From NCBI RefSeq assembly GCF_001693815.1, contig NZ_MBQD01000011.1, forward strand, positions 124,001 to 188,000: a stretch of DNA of 64,000 nucleotides, read 5' to 3'. Origin of the DNA: Tessaracoccus lapidicaptus. Lineage in GTDB: Bacteria > Actinomycetota > Actinomycetes > Propionibacteriales > Propionibacteriaceae. Under the pieces are notes generated by a model. That model was given only the letters and a program-made list of their open reading frames with translations. It made no database searches and was not told the DNA's origin. Positions 16,467-23,877 of the stretch are shown here, piece after piece. The stretch's first letter is position 1. Every line of letters starts with the position of its first letter. The translations under genes and the position numbers were made by a program.

Positions 16467-17154
16467 ATGCCTATGAAGGCGCACGTACGGTTGCCGCACG
16501 TGATTGATGCTGCCCAGCAACTTGCCGGTGGCCTTGAGAACCCCTGTCGCCTCGTAACGCTTCATCGCGATATTGACCAGCTGCACGATGACGACGGCAA
16601 TAGGCTTGGGCAGTCCAAGAAGCAGCATGCCTTGCGTTGGGCGGTGTTCACCATGGCCTATGGGGCGATTGAGGCATTCTTCAACGACATCTTGAGAGGC
16701 AATGACGACACCCGCGTCATCCCTTTGAAACCCTGGCAGACTCCGTGATGCCGGCACGAAGCAAGACGTTCGTCTCTTCACGAACGAATGGGCTGTGCGA
16801 ACCCGCGCACTTCTTCAGGATCGACCCGGGCGGCGCTCTCGCTGGGTCGTCTACTCGGGAACGCAGGAGCTCAACGCGTACCTCGCCGACATGAAAATGC
16901 TTCGAGATCTTCTGAACCACGGTCAGGATCCTCGTTCGGTCTCAAATACGTCTGGCGCGCTCTGGCCGCTCGCGGACGGCAGGAACTCGATGCGCCTCAT
17001 GGGTGCAGAGGGATTCATTCAGGCATGCTGTGACCTCGCGTCGCATACGGTGGTCGCATACGGTGGTTGCGCCGCAGATCTGCCAAAATGGCCCGAGCCA
17101 AAACGGGCAGGTCTGGCTGCAGAGCCGAAGCCCGACCTCGAGCTCGTGCCGTAG
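16467..17154 (+). pseudogene. HEPN-type RNase gene broken by a frameshift
   Basis: The first part (16467-16748, 93 codons) has a good ribosome-binding site (AAGGAAG) and encodes MPMKAHVRLPHVIDAAQQL to FTMAYGAIEAFFNDIL, then stops at TGA 16746-16748. Reading continues one base further on to 17154 with RDAGTKQDVRLF-type coding and MLRDLLNHGQD. Joined, the two parts give about 228 residues, typical of small HEPN-like proteins: an AIEAFFNDIL helix and an R-x4-H motif (RDLLNH), the usual catalytic signature of HEPN RNases. The active-site half is downstream of the break. It follows the GHKL-nuclease gene by 34 bases on the same strand. A sequencing error would restore an intact gene. Confidence 0.6.
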
Positions 17155-17205
17155 TCGCGTGGACACCAGTACGCGTCGGTCAAGAACTCACAGGATGGTA
17201 TGTGC

Positions 17206-17225
17206 CGGAACTCGGTGGAGTTCCG
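17206..17225 (+). terminator. 8-bp hairpin after the island
   Basis: CGGAACTC and GAGTTCCG flank the four-base loop GGTG. It lies 51 bases after the HEPN-type gene and before the cysE promoter, suiting an island-ending terminator. The tail is only weakly T-rich. Confidence 0.5.
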
Positions 17226-17353
17226 CTTCAACGTCTAGTGATTGAACCGACCGTCGCACGCCGAGCGCCGGTTCGCCGTCAGCGGACGTTCCCGGTAGGG
17301 CTGGTGCGGGTGGGTAACGTTGGCAGGCGTCAGGCCAGCACCGAGGAGAACTC

Positions 17354-18193
17354 ATGGATCCCGCCCGCATCGTCCCCGACGACCAGATCTGGGACGCCAT
17401 CAAGCAGGAGTGCGCCGACGCCGCGGCGAACGAGCCGCTGCTGGCCGGCTTCCTCCACACGGTGGTCCTCAGCCAGCCCGGTCTCGAGGATGCGCTCAGC
17501 CTGATCCTCGCCGCGAAGCTCGACAACAGCACGCTGCCGGCCCTCAGCCTGCGCGACATCATCCACGACGTCATCCTCGAGGACGAGTCCATCCAGCGCG
17601 CCATCCGCGCGGACCTGCAGGCCGTGGTGTCCCGCGACCCCGCCTGCCCCGGCTACGCCAACCCGCTGCTCTACTTCAAGGGTTTCCAGTCGATCCAGGC
17701 CTACCGGGCCGCCCACTACTACTGGCAGCACGACCGCAAGCCCTTGGCCCTGTACCTGCAGAGCCGCATCTCGGAGGTCTTCGCCGTCGACATCCATCCC
17801 GGGGCCCGCATCGGCAAGGGCATCATGTTCGACCACGCAACAAGCGTGGTGATCGGCGAGACAGCAGTGGTCGAGGACGACTTCTCCATGCTGCACGAGG
17901 TCACGCTGGGCGGCTCCGGCAAGGAGGGCGGTGACCGTCACCCCAAGATCGGGCGCGGCGTCATGATCGGTGCCGGGGCCAAGGTGCTCGGCAATATCCG
18001 CGTCGGAGAAGGGGCGAAGATCGGCGCGGGCAGCGTCGTGCTGCACGAGGTCCCGCCCCACACCACGGTGGCGGGGGTCCCGGCGAAGGTCGTCAACGTG
18101 CCGGCGTCGGCGCTGCCGGCCTTCGACATGGACCAGAGCATCGACGACGACGACGAGGAACCGGCCGGGAGCGTCTCGGAGCACACCTGGTGA
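17354..18193 (+). CDS. cysE: Serine O-acetyltransferase
   Basis: Makes O-acetylserine from serine and acetyl-CoA, the entry to cysteine synthesis. It has the long E. coli-type architecture: an N-terminal helical SATase domain (about 10-145) with DPACPGYANPLLYFKGFQSIQAYR, then a left-handed beta-helix of hexapeptide repeats (IHPGARIGKGIMFDHATSV, VVIGETAVVED, DRHPKIGRGVMIGAGAKVLG) and an acidic C-terminal tail (DDDDEEP). 279 residues against 273 in E. coli. GAGGAG precedes the ATG and TAACGT at 17315-17320 is a likely -10. It is the first chromosomal gene after the island. Feedback inhibition by cysteine is usual in this form but not visible here. Confidence 0.95.
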   Translation: MDPARIVPDDQIWDAIKQECADAAANEPLLAGFLHTVVLSQPGLEDALSLILAAKLDNSTLPALSLRDIIHDVILEDESIQRAIRADLQAVVSRDPACPGYANPLLYFKGFQSIQAYRAAHYYWQHDRKPLALYLQSRISEVFAVDIHPGARIGKGIMFDHATSVVIGETAVVEDDFSMLHEVTLGGSGKEGGDRHPKIGRGVMIGAGAKVLGNIRVGEGAKIGAGSVVLHEVPPHTTVAGVPAKVVNVPASALPAFDMDQSIDDDDEEPAGSVSEHTW

Positions 18194-18213
18194 CGCCGCC
18201 CCGTCCGCGGCGC

Positions 18214-18219
18214 TAGCGT
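18214..18219 (+). promoter_or_regulatory. Leaderless -10 (TAGCGT) of CBS-domain gene
   Basis: TAGCGT lies five bases before the ATG at 18225, slightly tighter than the other examples in the window. Confidence 0.35.
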
Positions 18220-18224
18220 GAAGC

Positions 18225-18656
18225 ATGCGGATCAACGACATCATCACAGCCAAGGGCACCACCGTCATCACCGCGCGCTCGGCTCAGCGGGTCTCGGACC
18301 TGGTCCGCGTCCTCGCCGAGCACCGCATCGGTGCCGTGGTGGTCACCGACGACGGCGACATGGTCGAGGGCATCGCCGGTGAACGCGACGTCGTCCGGGC
18401 ACTCGCGGAGCGCGGCGCCGCCGCGCTCGACGCCACCGTCGGGGAGATCATGGACCGCGACGTGCATGTCTGCGTGCCCGACGACGACATCGCGACCGTC
18501 GCCGGGACCATGACCGAGTTCCGGTGCCGGCACATGCCGGTGATGCTCGACGGGCGCTTCGTCGCCATCGTCAGCATCGGGGACATCGTCAAGAGCCGGA
18601 TCGACCAGCTGCAGACCGAGCACGAGTACCTGCTGCACTACGTGCACGGCGAGTGA
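18225..18656 (+). CDS. Two-CBS-domain protein
   Basis: A 143-residue cytosolic protein made of a CBS pair (Bateman module): residues about 5-60 with ITARSAQRVSDLVRVLAEHRIGAVVVTDDGDMVEGI, and about 70-130 with GEIMDRDVHVCVPDDDIATV and FRCRHMPVMLDGRFVAIVSIGDIVK. Such stand-alone modules bind adenine nucleotides and act as sensors. No partner enzyme is fused or obviously cotranscribed; pncA is convergent, four bases away. The specific target is unknown. Confidence 0.9.
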   Translation: MRINDIITAKGTTVITARSAQRVSDLVRVLAEHRIGAVVVTDDGDMVEGIAGERDVVRALAERGAAALDATVGEIMDRDVHVCVPDDDIATVAGTMTEFRCRHMPVMLDGRFVAIVSIGDIVKSRIDQLQTEHEYLLHYVHGE

Positions 18657-18659
18657 GGG

Positions 18660-19214
18660 TCACTCCACCCAGTCGACGCGCTCCTCGCGCAGGGCGGTGA
18701 CGACGTCGGCCACGCCGTCGGGATGGACGGCCGCGACCAGGCCGCTCAGGACCCGGGTGTCGAAGCCCTCCCGCGCCGCGTCGACGGCGGTGGCCCGCAC
18801 GCAGTAGTCCGTGGCGATGCCGCACACGTCGACGTCCGTGATGCCCTGCTCACCGAGCCACCGGGCGAGCCCCACGCCGTCGTCGGTGCCCTCGAACCCG
18901 GAGTAGGCGGCGGCGTAGGAGCCCTTGTCGAACACCGCATCGAACGCGACGCCTCGCAGCGCGGGGTGGAGTTCCTGGCCGGGGGTGCCGACGACGCAGT
19001 GCGGGGGCCAGGTGTCGACGTAATCCGGCTCGTCGGAGAAGTGGGTCCCGGGATCGACGTGGTGGTCGCGCGTCGCGACGACCTTGCGGTAGCCGTGGTC
19101 GCCGGCCAGCAGCGCCGCGACGCGCTCGGCCACCGCGTTGCCGCCCGTGACGCCGAGCGCACCGCCCTCGCAGAAGTCCACCTGTACGTCGACGACGATG
19201 AGCGCTCTTCCCAC
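18660..19214 (-). CDS. pncA: Nicotinamidase
   Basis: A cysteine hydrolase of the isochorismatase fold that deamidates nicotinamide to nicotinate for NAD salvage. 184 residues, the PncA size. The catalytic triad is visible: Asp9 in VVDVQVDF, Lys97 in FDKGSY and Cys138 in GIATDYCVRAT. The metal-site pattern TRDHHVDPGTHFS (Asp50, His52, His58) marks it as a nicotinamidase rather than another isochorismatase-fold enzyme. The GTG at 19214 has AGGGGG six bases upstream. TAGGCT further upstream could be its -10. Confidence 0.93.
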   Translation of the reverse strand: MGRALIVVDVQVDFCEGGALGVTGGNAVAERVAALLAGDHGYRKVVATRDHHVDPGTHFSDEPDYVDTWPPHCVVGTPGQELHPALRGVAFDAVFDKGSYAAAYSGFEGTDDGVGLARWLGEQGITDVDVCGIATDYCVRATAVDAAREGFDTRVLSGLVAAVHPDGVADVVTALREERVDWVE

Positions 19215-19256
19215 GGCCGCCCCCTTTCCGGTTCGATCCGCCCAGCCTAACGGCGG

Positions 19257-19262
19257 TAGCCT
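19257..19262 (+). promoter_or_regulatory. Leaderless -10 (TAGCCT) of Nudix gene
   Basis: TAGCCT lies six bases before the ATG at 19269. Confidence 0.45.
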
Positions 19263-19268
19263 CCGGGC

Positions 19269-19697
19269 ATGGACCGACGCATCCACGTGACCGCCGTGGT
19301 GCTGCGCGACGCCGCGGGGGCCGTGCTCCTCGTCCGCAAGCGCGGCACGGCCATGTGGATGAACCCGGGGGGCAAGCCGGAAGCAGGGGAGTCGCCGGAG
19401 GCCTGCGGTGCACGCGAGGTCGCCGAGGAACTCGGGCTGAGCCTGGACCCGGCCCTGCTGGTCCCGCTCGGCCTGTTCGAGGCCGCCGCGGCGAACGAGC
19501 CCGACCATGTCGTCGTCGCGCACGTGTTCGCCTGGCCCGATCCGGTCGAGGGGCCGGTGCATCCCGCGGCCGAGATCGACGCCGTGCGCTGGTCCGACCC
19601 GTTCGACGCCGGCCTGCTCCGGGCGGACCCGACGCTGGCGCCCCTCTACGCCGACGTCATCGCCCCGCGGCTGGGCGCGGTGCCACCGCGACCGTGA
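19269..19697 (+). CDS. Nudix hydrolase
   Basis: A 142-residue pyrophosphohydrolase with a complete Nudix box, GGKPEAGESPEACGAREVAEEL at residues 36-57, in which the REVAEE helix supplies the metal-binding glutamates. It starts with a normal first strand (IHVTAVVLRDAAGAVLLVRKRG). The substrate cannot be read from sequence; a house-cleaning role on nucleoside diphosphate derivatives is possible. Its last 41 bases overlap the 3' end of the convergent epimerase gene, a long coding overlap for this window. Confidence 0.9.
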   Translation: MDRRIHVTAVVLRDAAGAVLLVRKRGTAMWMNPGGKPEAGESPEACGAREVAEELGLSLDPALLVPLGLFEAAAANEPDHVVVAHVFAWPDPVEGPVHPAAEIDAVRWSDPFDAGLLRADPTLAPLYADVIAPRLGAVPPRP

Positions 19698-20490
19698 GCC
19701 CCAGCGTGTGGCTCCCGGCGGCCGGGATCGCCACGGCGCCGCCCTGCACGCACCCGTACTCGACGCACGCGAACTCCCGCCACTGCCCGTCGGCCACCTG
19801 CGCACCGCCCGGCCCCGGGTTCCACACCACCACGTTGCGCGCCCCGGCTCCGGACAGCCGAAGCTCGCGCGCCCCGTCGGTCAACCGGGTGGGCGGGGCC
19901 GCGGCGTACACGCGGTCGACGGCGCGGCCGACCCCCACCGGGGCGAATTCGACCCCCCGTGCGGCGCCCTGCGCGTAGTCGACGAACCGCACGCCGTCGA
20001 GCCCCGTCACCGTGGCCTCGGGCGCCTCACAGCGCAGGTACGGGTGCAGCGCGATGTCGACGACCGTGTCGCGGGTCGGACTGTCGACGGTGAGCTCCAA
20101 GCGAAGTCGCCGGGCGTCGGCGGTGACGTCGAGCCGGTAGCCCAGGTCGTCCGGGTAGTGCCCCGCGCCGGGCAGGTGGGCGAACGCCGGGGACTCCACG
20201 GCCAGCCGCACCCGCGCCCCCCGCTCGTCCGACGTCACCTCAAGGGTCCGCCACGGCACCCGCGACACGAGCCCGTGCGTGAAGGGCACCGGGAACGCGC
20301 CCCGGCCGGAGCCGAACCACGGCGCGCACACGGGGATCCCGCTGTGCCACATCGACCCCGGGACGAGCCGCGCCTCCCGGGCGGTGAACAGGACCTCGTC
20401 GTGCCCGGCGGGCCGCCAGCCCAGGACGCACGCGCCCAGCTCGGCGACGCGCAGCCGTCCCCAGGGGCCGCTCAGGTCGTGGATCTCCAT
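19657..20490 (-). CDS. D-hexose-6-phosphate mutarotase / aldose epimerase family
   Basis: A 277-residue protein of the aldose-1-epimerase superfamily, closest in pattern to glucose-6-phosphate 1-epimerases (YeaD type): SMWHSGIPVCAPWFGSG near residue 46, FTHGLVSRVPW with the conserved His about residue 71, a central DIALHPYLR with a likely catalytic His, and a C-terminal WNPGPGG...FACVEYGCV containing the likely catalytic Glu. Interconverts alpha and beta anomers of a hexose or hexose phosphate. The start is supported by TAGCGT eight bases upstream. It overlaps the Nudix gene tail to tail. Confidence 0.85.
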   Translation of the reverse strand: MEIHDLSGPWGRLRVAELGACVLGWRPAGHDEVLFTAREARLVPGSMWHSGIPVCAPWFGSGRGAFPVPFTHGLVSRVPWRTLEVTSDERGARVRLAVESPAFAHLPGAGHYPDDLGYRLDVTADARRLRLELTVDSPTRDTVVDIALHPYLRCEAPEATVTGLDGVRFVDYAQGAARGVEFAPVGVGRAVDRVYAAAPPTRLTDGARELRLSGAGARNVVVWNPGPGGAQVADGQWREFACVEYGCVQGGAVAIPAAGSHTLGLTVAVAPRPAAGR

Positions 20491-20498
20491 GGCCGACC

Positions 20499-20504
20499 AC
20501 GCTA
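20499..20504 (-). promoter_or_regulatory. Leaderless -10 (TAGCGT) of epimerase gene
   Basis: On the minus strand TAGCGT lies eight bases before the ATG at 20490. It is 23 bases from the opposing -10 of the GNAT gene. Confidence 0.4.
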
Positions 20505-20527
20505 GCGGCCCGGCGCCGCGCTGCCCC

Positions 20528-20533
20528 TAGCAT
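20528..20533 (+). promoter_or_regulatory. Leaderless -10 (TAGCAT) of GNAT gene
   Basis: TAGCAT lies six bases before the ATG at 20540. It makes the GTG at 20534 unlikely as start, because the hexamer would abut it. Confidence 0.45.
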
Positions 20534-20539
20534 GTGGCC

Positions 20540-21043
20540 ATGCCGCTCATCCGCCCCGCGCAGTCGTCCGACATCCCGGCGATCACGGACATCTACAACG
20601 AGGCAGGGGTGGGCACGACGGCGTCCTACGCGCTGGAGCCTGTCACCGTCGACAACCGGCGGGAGTGGTGGCGGCGGCTGACTGCGGCCGACTGCCCGGT
20701 GCTGGTCCTCGAGGACGACGGCCACGTCGTCGGCTTCGCCAGCTACGCGCAGTTCCGGCCGCTGGCGGGCTACGCCCACACGATGGAGCACAGCGTCTAC
20801 ATCCGCAGCGGCCGACGCTCGTCCGGGGCGGGGCGGATGCTGATGCAGGCGCTCCTCGACTATGCCCGGGGTCGGGGCGTCCACGTCATGGTGGGTGTCG
20901 TCGACGGCGCCAACGAGGACTCGCTCGCGTTCCACCGGAAGCTGGGCTTCGAGGAATCGGGCCGGCTGCCCGAGGTCGGGCGGAAGTTCGGGCGGTGGCT
21001 CGACGTGGTGTTCATGACCCGGATCCTCGACGACTCCCACTGA
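20540..21043 (+). CDS. GNAT N-acetyltransferase, phosphinothricin-acetyltransferase-like
   Basis: A 167-residue acetyl-CoA-dependent N-acetyltransferase. The acetyl-CoA loop is RSSGAGRMLMQALLDYARGRG (about residues 93-113). The start (IRPAQSSDIPAITDIYNEAG) and end (FHRKLGFEESGRLPEVGRKFGRWLDVVFM) match the phosphinothricin/methionine-sulfoximine acetyltransferase subgroup. That subgroup detoxifies glutamate analogues, but housekeeping members are common, so the substrate is uncertain. Divergent from the epimerase gene. Confidence 0.87.
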   Translation: MPLIRPAQSSDIPAITDIYNEAGVGTTASYALEPVTVDNRREWWRRLTAADCPVLVLEDDGHVVGFASYAQFRPLAGYAHTMEHSVYIRSGRRSSGAGRMLMQALLDYARGRGVHVMVGVVDGANEDSLAFHRKLGFEESGRLPEVGRKFGRWLDVVFMTRILDDSH

Positions 21044-21065
21044 CCCACGGCCCCAGCCGCCCGGT

Positions 21066-21071
21066 TAGCAT
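21066..21071 (+). promoter_or_regulatory. Leaderless -10 (TAGCAT) of phosphoribosyltransferase gene
   Basis: TAGCAT lies seven bases before the ATG at 21079 and rules out the ATG at 21070, which overlaps the hexamer. Confidence 0.5.
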
Positions 21072-21078
21072 GTCACGC

Positions 21079-21585
21079 ATGGCTTATCACGCGGACGCGA
21101 CAGACCTGGCGGACAAGGAGGTCCTCACCTGGGAGGGCTTCGGAGCAGCGCAGCGCGAGATCGCCCAGGCGGTCGCCGACTCCGGATTCCACCCCACGGT
21201 CATCGTGGCGGTCGCCCGGGGCGGCATGGCCGTCGCCGGCGCGCTCACGTACTCGCTGGGCGTGAAGCTGACCGACGCGATCAACGTCGAGTTCTACACC
21301 GACGTGGATCAGACCCTGCCGGATCCGATCCTGCTGGCCCCGATGCTCGACACCGAGTCGATCACCGGCAAGAAGATCCTCGTCGTCGACGACGTGGCCG
21401 ACTCGGGACGCACCCTCGGCCTCGTGATCAAGCTGCTGCGCGGCTTCGGGGCCGACGTGCGGAGCGCCGTGCTTTACGCGAAGCCCTCCACGCTGGTGCA
21501 GCCGGACTTCGTCTGGCGCACCACGGACCGGTGGATCGTGTTCCCGTGGTCCGCGGAGCCCCCGGTCACGGCCCGCGACGCCTGA
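21079..21585 (+). CDS. Purine-type phosphoribosyltransferase (XGPRT-like)
   Basis: A 168-residue type I phosphoribosyltransferase. The PRPP-binding motif is KKILVVDDVADSGRTLGLVI (about residues 95-114). The PRPP pyrophosphate loop is IVAVARGGMAVAGAL, with the flexible-loop region after VEFYTD. Size and motifs suit a xanthine/guanine-type salvage enzyme, though relatives act as nucleoside-linked regulators and the base specificity is not visible. The end WRTTDRWIVFPWSAEPPV is typical of this subgroup. Leaderless single gene between GNAT and tkt. Confidence 0.85.
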   Translation: MAYHADATDLADKEVLTWEGFGAAQREIAQAVADSGFHPTVIVAVARGGMAVAGALTYSLGVKLTDAINVEFYTDVDQTLPDPILLAPMLDTESITGKKILVVDDVADSGRTLGLVIKLLRGFGADVRSAVLYAKPSTLVQPDFVWRTTDRWIVFPWSAEPPVTARDA

Positions 21586-21728
21586 GCATCTGCCCAACCT
21601 GCCCGGGGGCGGGGCAACGGACTGGAACCGGGGGGTGAGCCGAAATGACGCACGCTAGGCTTACGCCCGAGACCGCGCAGCACCGTGGACACCGCTGCCG
21701 CGCCACGACCCAAGTAAGGAACCGCAAC

Positions 21729-23783
21729 GTGACTCTTGAGTGGACCGACCAGGACTCGCGGGCCGTCGACACCGCCCGCATCCTCGCCGCCGACGCCGTC
21801 GAGAAGGTCGGCAACGGACACCCGGGCACCCCGATCTCCCTGGCGCCCGTCGCCTACCTGCTCTACCAGAAGGTCATGAACACCGACCCGACCGACGACC
21901 TCTGGCTCGGCCGTGACCGGTTCGTGCTGTCGGCGGGCCACGCGTCGCTCACGCAGTACACCCAGCTGTACCTGGGCGGCATGGGCCTCGAGCTCGACGA
22001 CATCAAGGCGCTGCGCACGTGGGGTTCGCGGACGCCCGGGCACCCGGAGTACCACCACACCAAGTTCGTCGAGTGCACCACCGGCCCGCTCGGCGCCGGC
22101 ATCTCCAACGCGGTCGGCATGGCCATGGCGGCCCGCCGTGAGCGCGGCCTCTTCGACCCCGAGGCCCCCGAGGGCGAGAGCGTCTTCGACCGCCAGGTCT
22201 ACGTCATCGCCGGCGACGGCTGCCTGCAGGAGGGCATCTCGTCCGAGGCGTCCTCGCTCGCCGCGACGCAGAACCTCGGCAACCTCACGATGATCTACGA
22301 CGACAACCGCATCACCATCGAGGGTGAGACGGACATCTCCTTCACCGAGGACGTCAGCGCCCGCTACGAGGCCTACGGCTGGCACGTCGCCCACGTCGAC
22401 TGGACCAACGGGGGCACCGAGTACCGCGAGGACATGGACGCGCTCTACGCCGCCATCGAGGAGGCGAAGGCCGTCACCGACAAGCCGAGCTTCATCAAGC
22501 TCACCACCGTCATCGGCTGGCCGCTGCCCAACAAGCAGGGCATGCACGCCGTGCACGGCTCCAAGATCGGCGGCGACGAGATCGCGGCCATGAAGGAACT
22601 GCTGAAGTTCCCGCAGGAGCCCTTCGCGATCGACACCGACATCGTCGACTACGCCCGCCGCAACGCTGCCGAGCGCGGCCGTGCGGCCCGCGCCGCCTGG
22701 GACGAGAAGTACCAGGCGTGGCGGGACGCGAACCCGGAGCGCGCCGCGCTGCTGGACCGCGCCGCGGCCCGCAAGTTGCCCGAGGACCTGAGCCTGCCGG
22801 TGTTCGAGGAGGGCAAGAAGTCCACCCGCGCCGCGTCCGGCGAGGTGCTGTCGGCGCTGGCGTCCCAGCTGCCCGAGCTGTGGGGCGGCTCCGCCGACCT
22901 CGCCGGCTCGAACAACACCACCATGAAGGGCGAGCCCAGCTTCCTGCCCACCGAGCGCGCCACGCACGACTGGCCCGGCAACCCCTACGGGCGCACGCTG
23001 CACTTCGGCATCCGCGAGCACGCCATGGGCGGCATCCTCAACGGCATCAACCTCTCGGGGCTGACCCGCGCCTACGGCGGCACCTTCCTCGTGTTCGCCG
23101 ACTACATGCGTCCCGCGGTGCGCCTGGCCGCCATCATGGGCGTGCCCACGGTGTTCGTATGGAGCCACGACTCGGTCGGCGTCGGCGAGGACGGGCCCAC
23201 GCACCAGCCCATCGAGCACCTGGCGTCGCTGCGGGCCATCCCCGGCGTGGACATCGTCCGCCCGGCGGACGCCAACGAGACCTCCGTCGCGTGGGGCGAG
23301 ATCCTGCGGCGCACCGAGCGTCCGTCCGGCATCATCCTCTCCCGCCAGGACCTGCGCACCATCCCGCGCGGCGAGAAGTACGCCTCGGCGGAGGGTGTGG
23401 CCAACGGTGGGTACGTCGTGAGCGAGGCCGACGGGGACGCCACCGTCATCCTCATCGCCTCAGGCTCCGAGGTGGCCCTGGCCCTCGACGCCCAGGACGC
23501 GCTCCAGGCCGAAGGCATCGCCACCCGCGTGGTCTCCATGCCCTGCCAGGAGTGGTTCGACGAGCAGCCCGAGGAGTACCGCGAGTCGGTGCTGCCCGCC
23601 GCGGTCACCGCGCGCGTCAGCATCGAGGCCGGCATCGCCATGGGCTGGTCGAAGTACGTCGGGCCCAAGGGCGCGTCGGTGAGCATCGAGCACTTCGGCG
23701 CCTCCGCCTCCGGCAACAAGTGCTTCGAGGAGTTCGGCTTCACGGTCGACAACGTCGTGGCGACGGCCAAGTCCGTCCTCTGA
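21729..23783 (+). CDS. tkt: Transketolase
   Basis: A thiamine-diphosphate enzyme of the pentose phosphate pathway moving two-carbon units between sugar phosphates. 684 residues, full length. Visible: [19 protein letters not shown] at the start, the ThDP-binding [13 protein letters not shown] and the [15 protein letters not shown] segment, the invariant [15 protein letters not shown] region, the Pyr-domain [19 protein letters not shown], and the active-site [19 protein letters not shown]. The GTG at 21729 is chosen: AAGGA is nine bases upstream and TAGGCT (21656-21661) is a -10 giving a leader of about 65 bases, unusual for this window. A strong terminator follows. Confidence 0.97.
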   Translation: MTLEWTDQDSRAVDTARILAADAVEKVGNGHPGTPISLAPVAYLLYQKVMNTDPTDDLWLGRDRFVLSAGHASLTQYTQLYLGGMGLELDDIKALRTWGSRTPGHPEYHHTKFVECTTGPLGAGISNAVGMAMAARRERGLFDPEAPEGESVFDRQVYVIAGDGCLQEGISSEASSLAATQNLGNLTMIYDDNRITIEGETDISFTEDVSARYEAYGWHVAHVDWTNGGTEYREDMDALYAAIEEAKAVTDKPSFIKLTTVIGWPLPNKQGMHAVHGSKIGGDEIAAMKELLKFPQEPFAIDTDIVDYARRNAAERGRAARAAWDEKYQAWRDANPERAALLDRAAARKLPEDLSLPVFEEGKKSTRAASGEVLSALASQLPELWGGSADLAGSNNTTMKGEPSFLPTERATHDWPGNPYGRTLHFGIREHAMGGILNGINLSGLTRAYGGTFLVFADYMRPAVRLAAIMGVPTVFVWSHDSVGVGEDGPTHQPIEHLASLRAIPGVDIVRPADANETSVAWGEILRRTERPSGIILSRQDLRTIPRGEKYASAEGVANGGYVVSEADGDATVILIASGSEVALALDAQDALQAEGIATRVVSMPCQEWFDEQPEEYRESVLPAAVTARVSIEAGIAMGWSKYVGPKGASVSIEHFGASASGNKCFEEFGFTVDNVVATAKSVL

Positions 23784-23790
23784 CCGCATC

Positions 23791-23824
23791 CGACGGCGGC
23801 GCACCCGGTACGGGGCGCCGCCGT
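23791..23824 (+). terminator. Long hairpin after tkt
   Basis: GACGGCGGCGC and GCGCCGCCGTC form an 11-bp perfect stem. The 12-base loop can fold further (CCCG/CGGG around GTA). No T-tract. It lies seven bases after the tkt stop. Confidence 0.7.
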
Positions 23825-23865
23825 CGCGCATGCCCGGGCGCTGACGGCCGGACTTGCCGTGTCCG

Positions 23866-23871
23866 TAAGCT
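23866..23871 (+). promoter_or_regulatory. Leaderless -10 (TAAGCT) of sppA-like gene
   Basis: TAAGCT lies six bases before the ATG at 23878. Confidence 0.45.
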
Positions 23872-23877
23872 GGGGTC

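Noticed and set aside
16740-16752. Programmed +1 frameshift in the HEPN-type gene
   Set aside because: The site reads ACT-CCG-TGA. CCG followed by a skipped base is not a known slippery context and there is no internal Shine-Dalgarno-like stimulator, so mutation or error is simpler.
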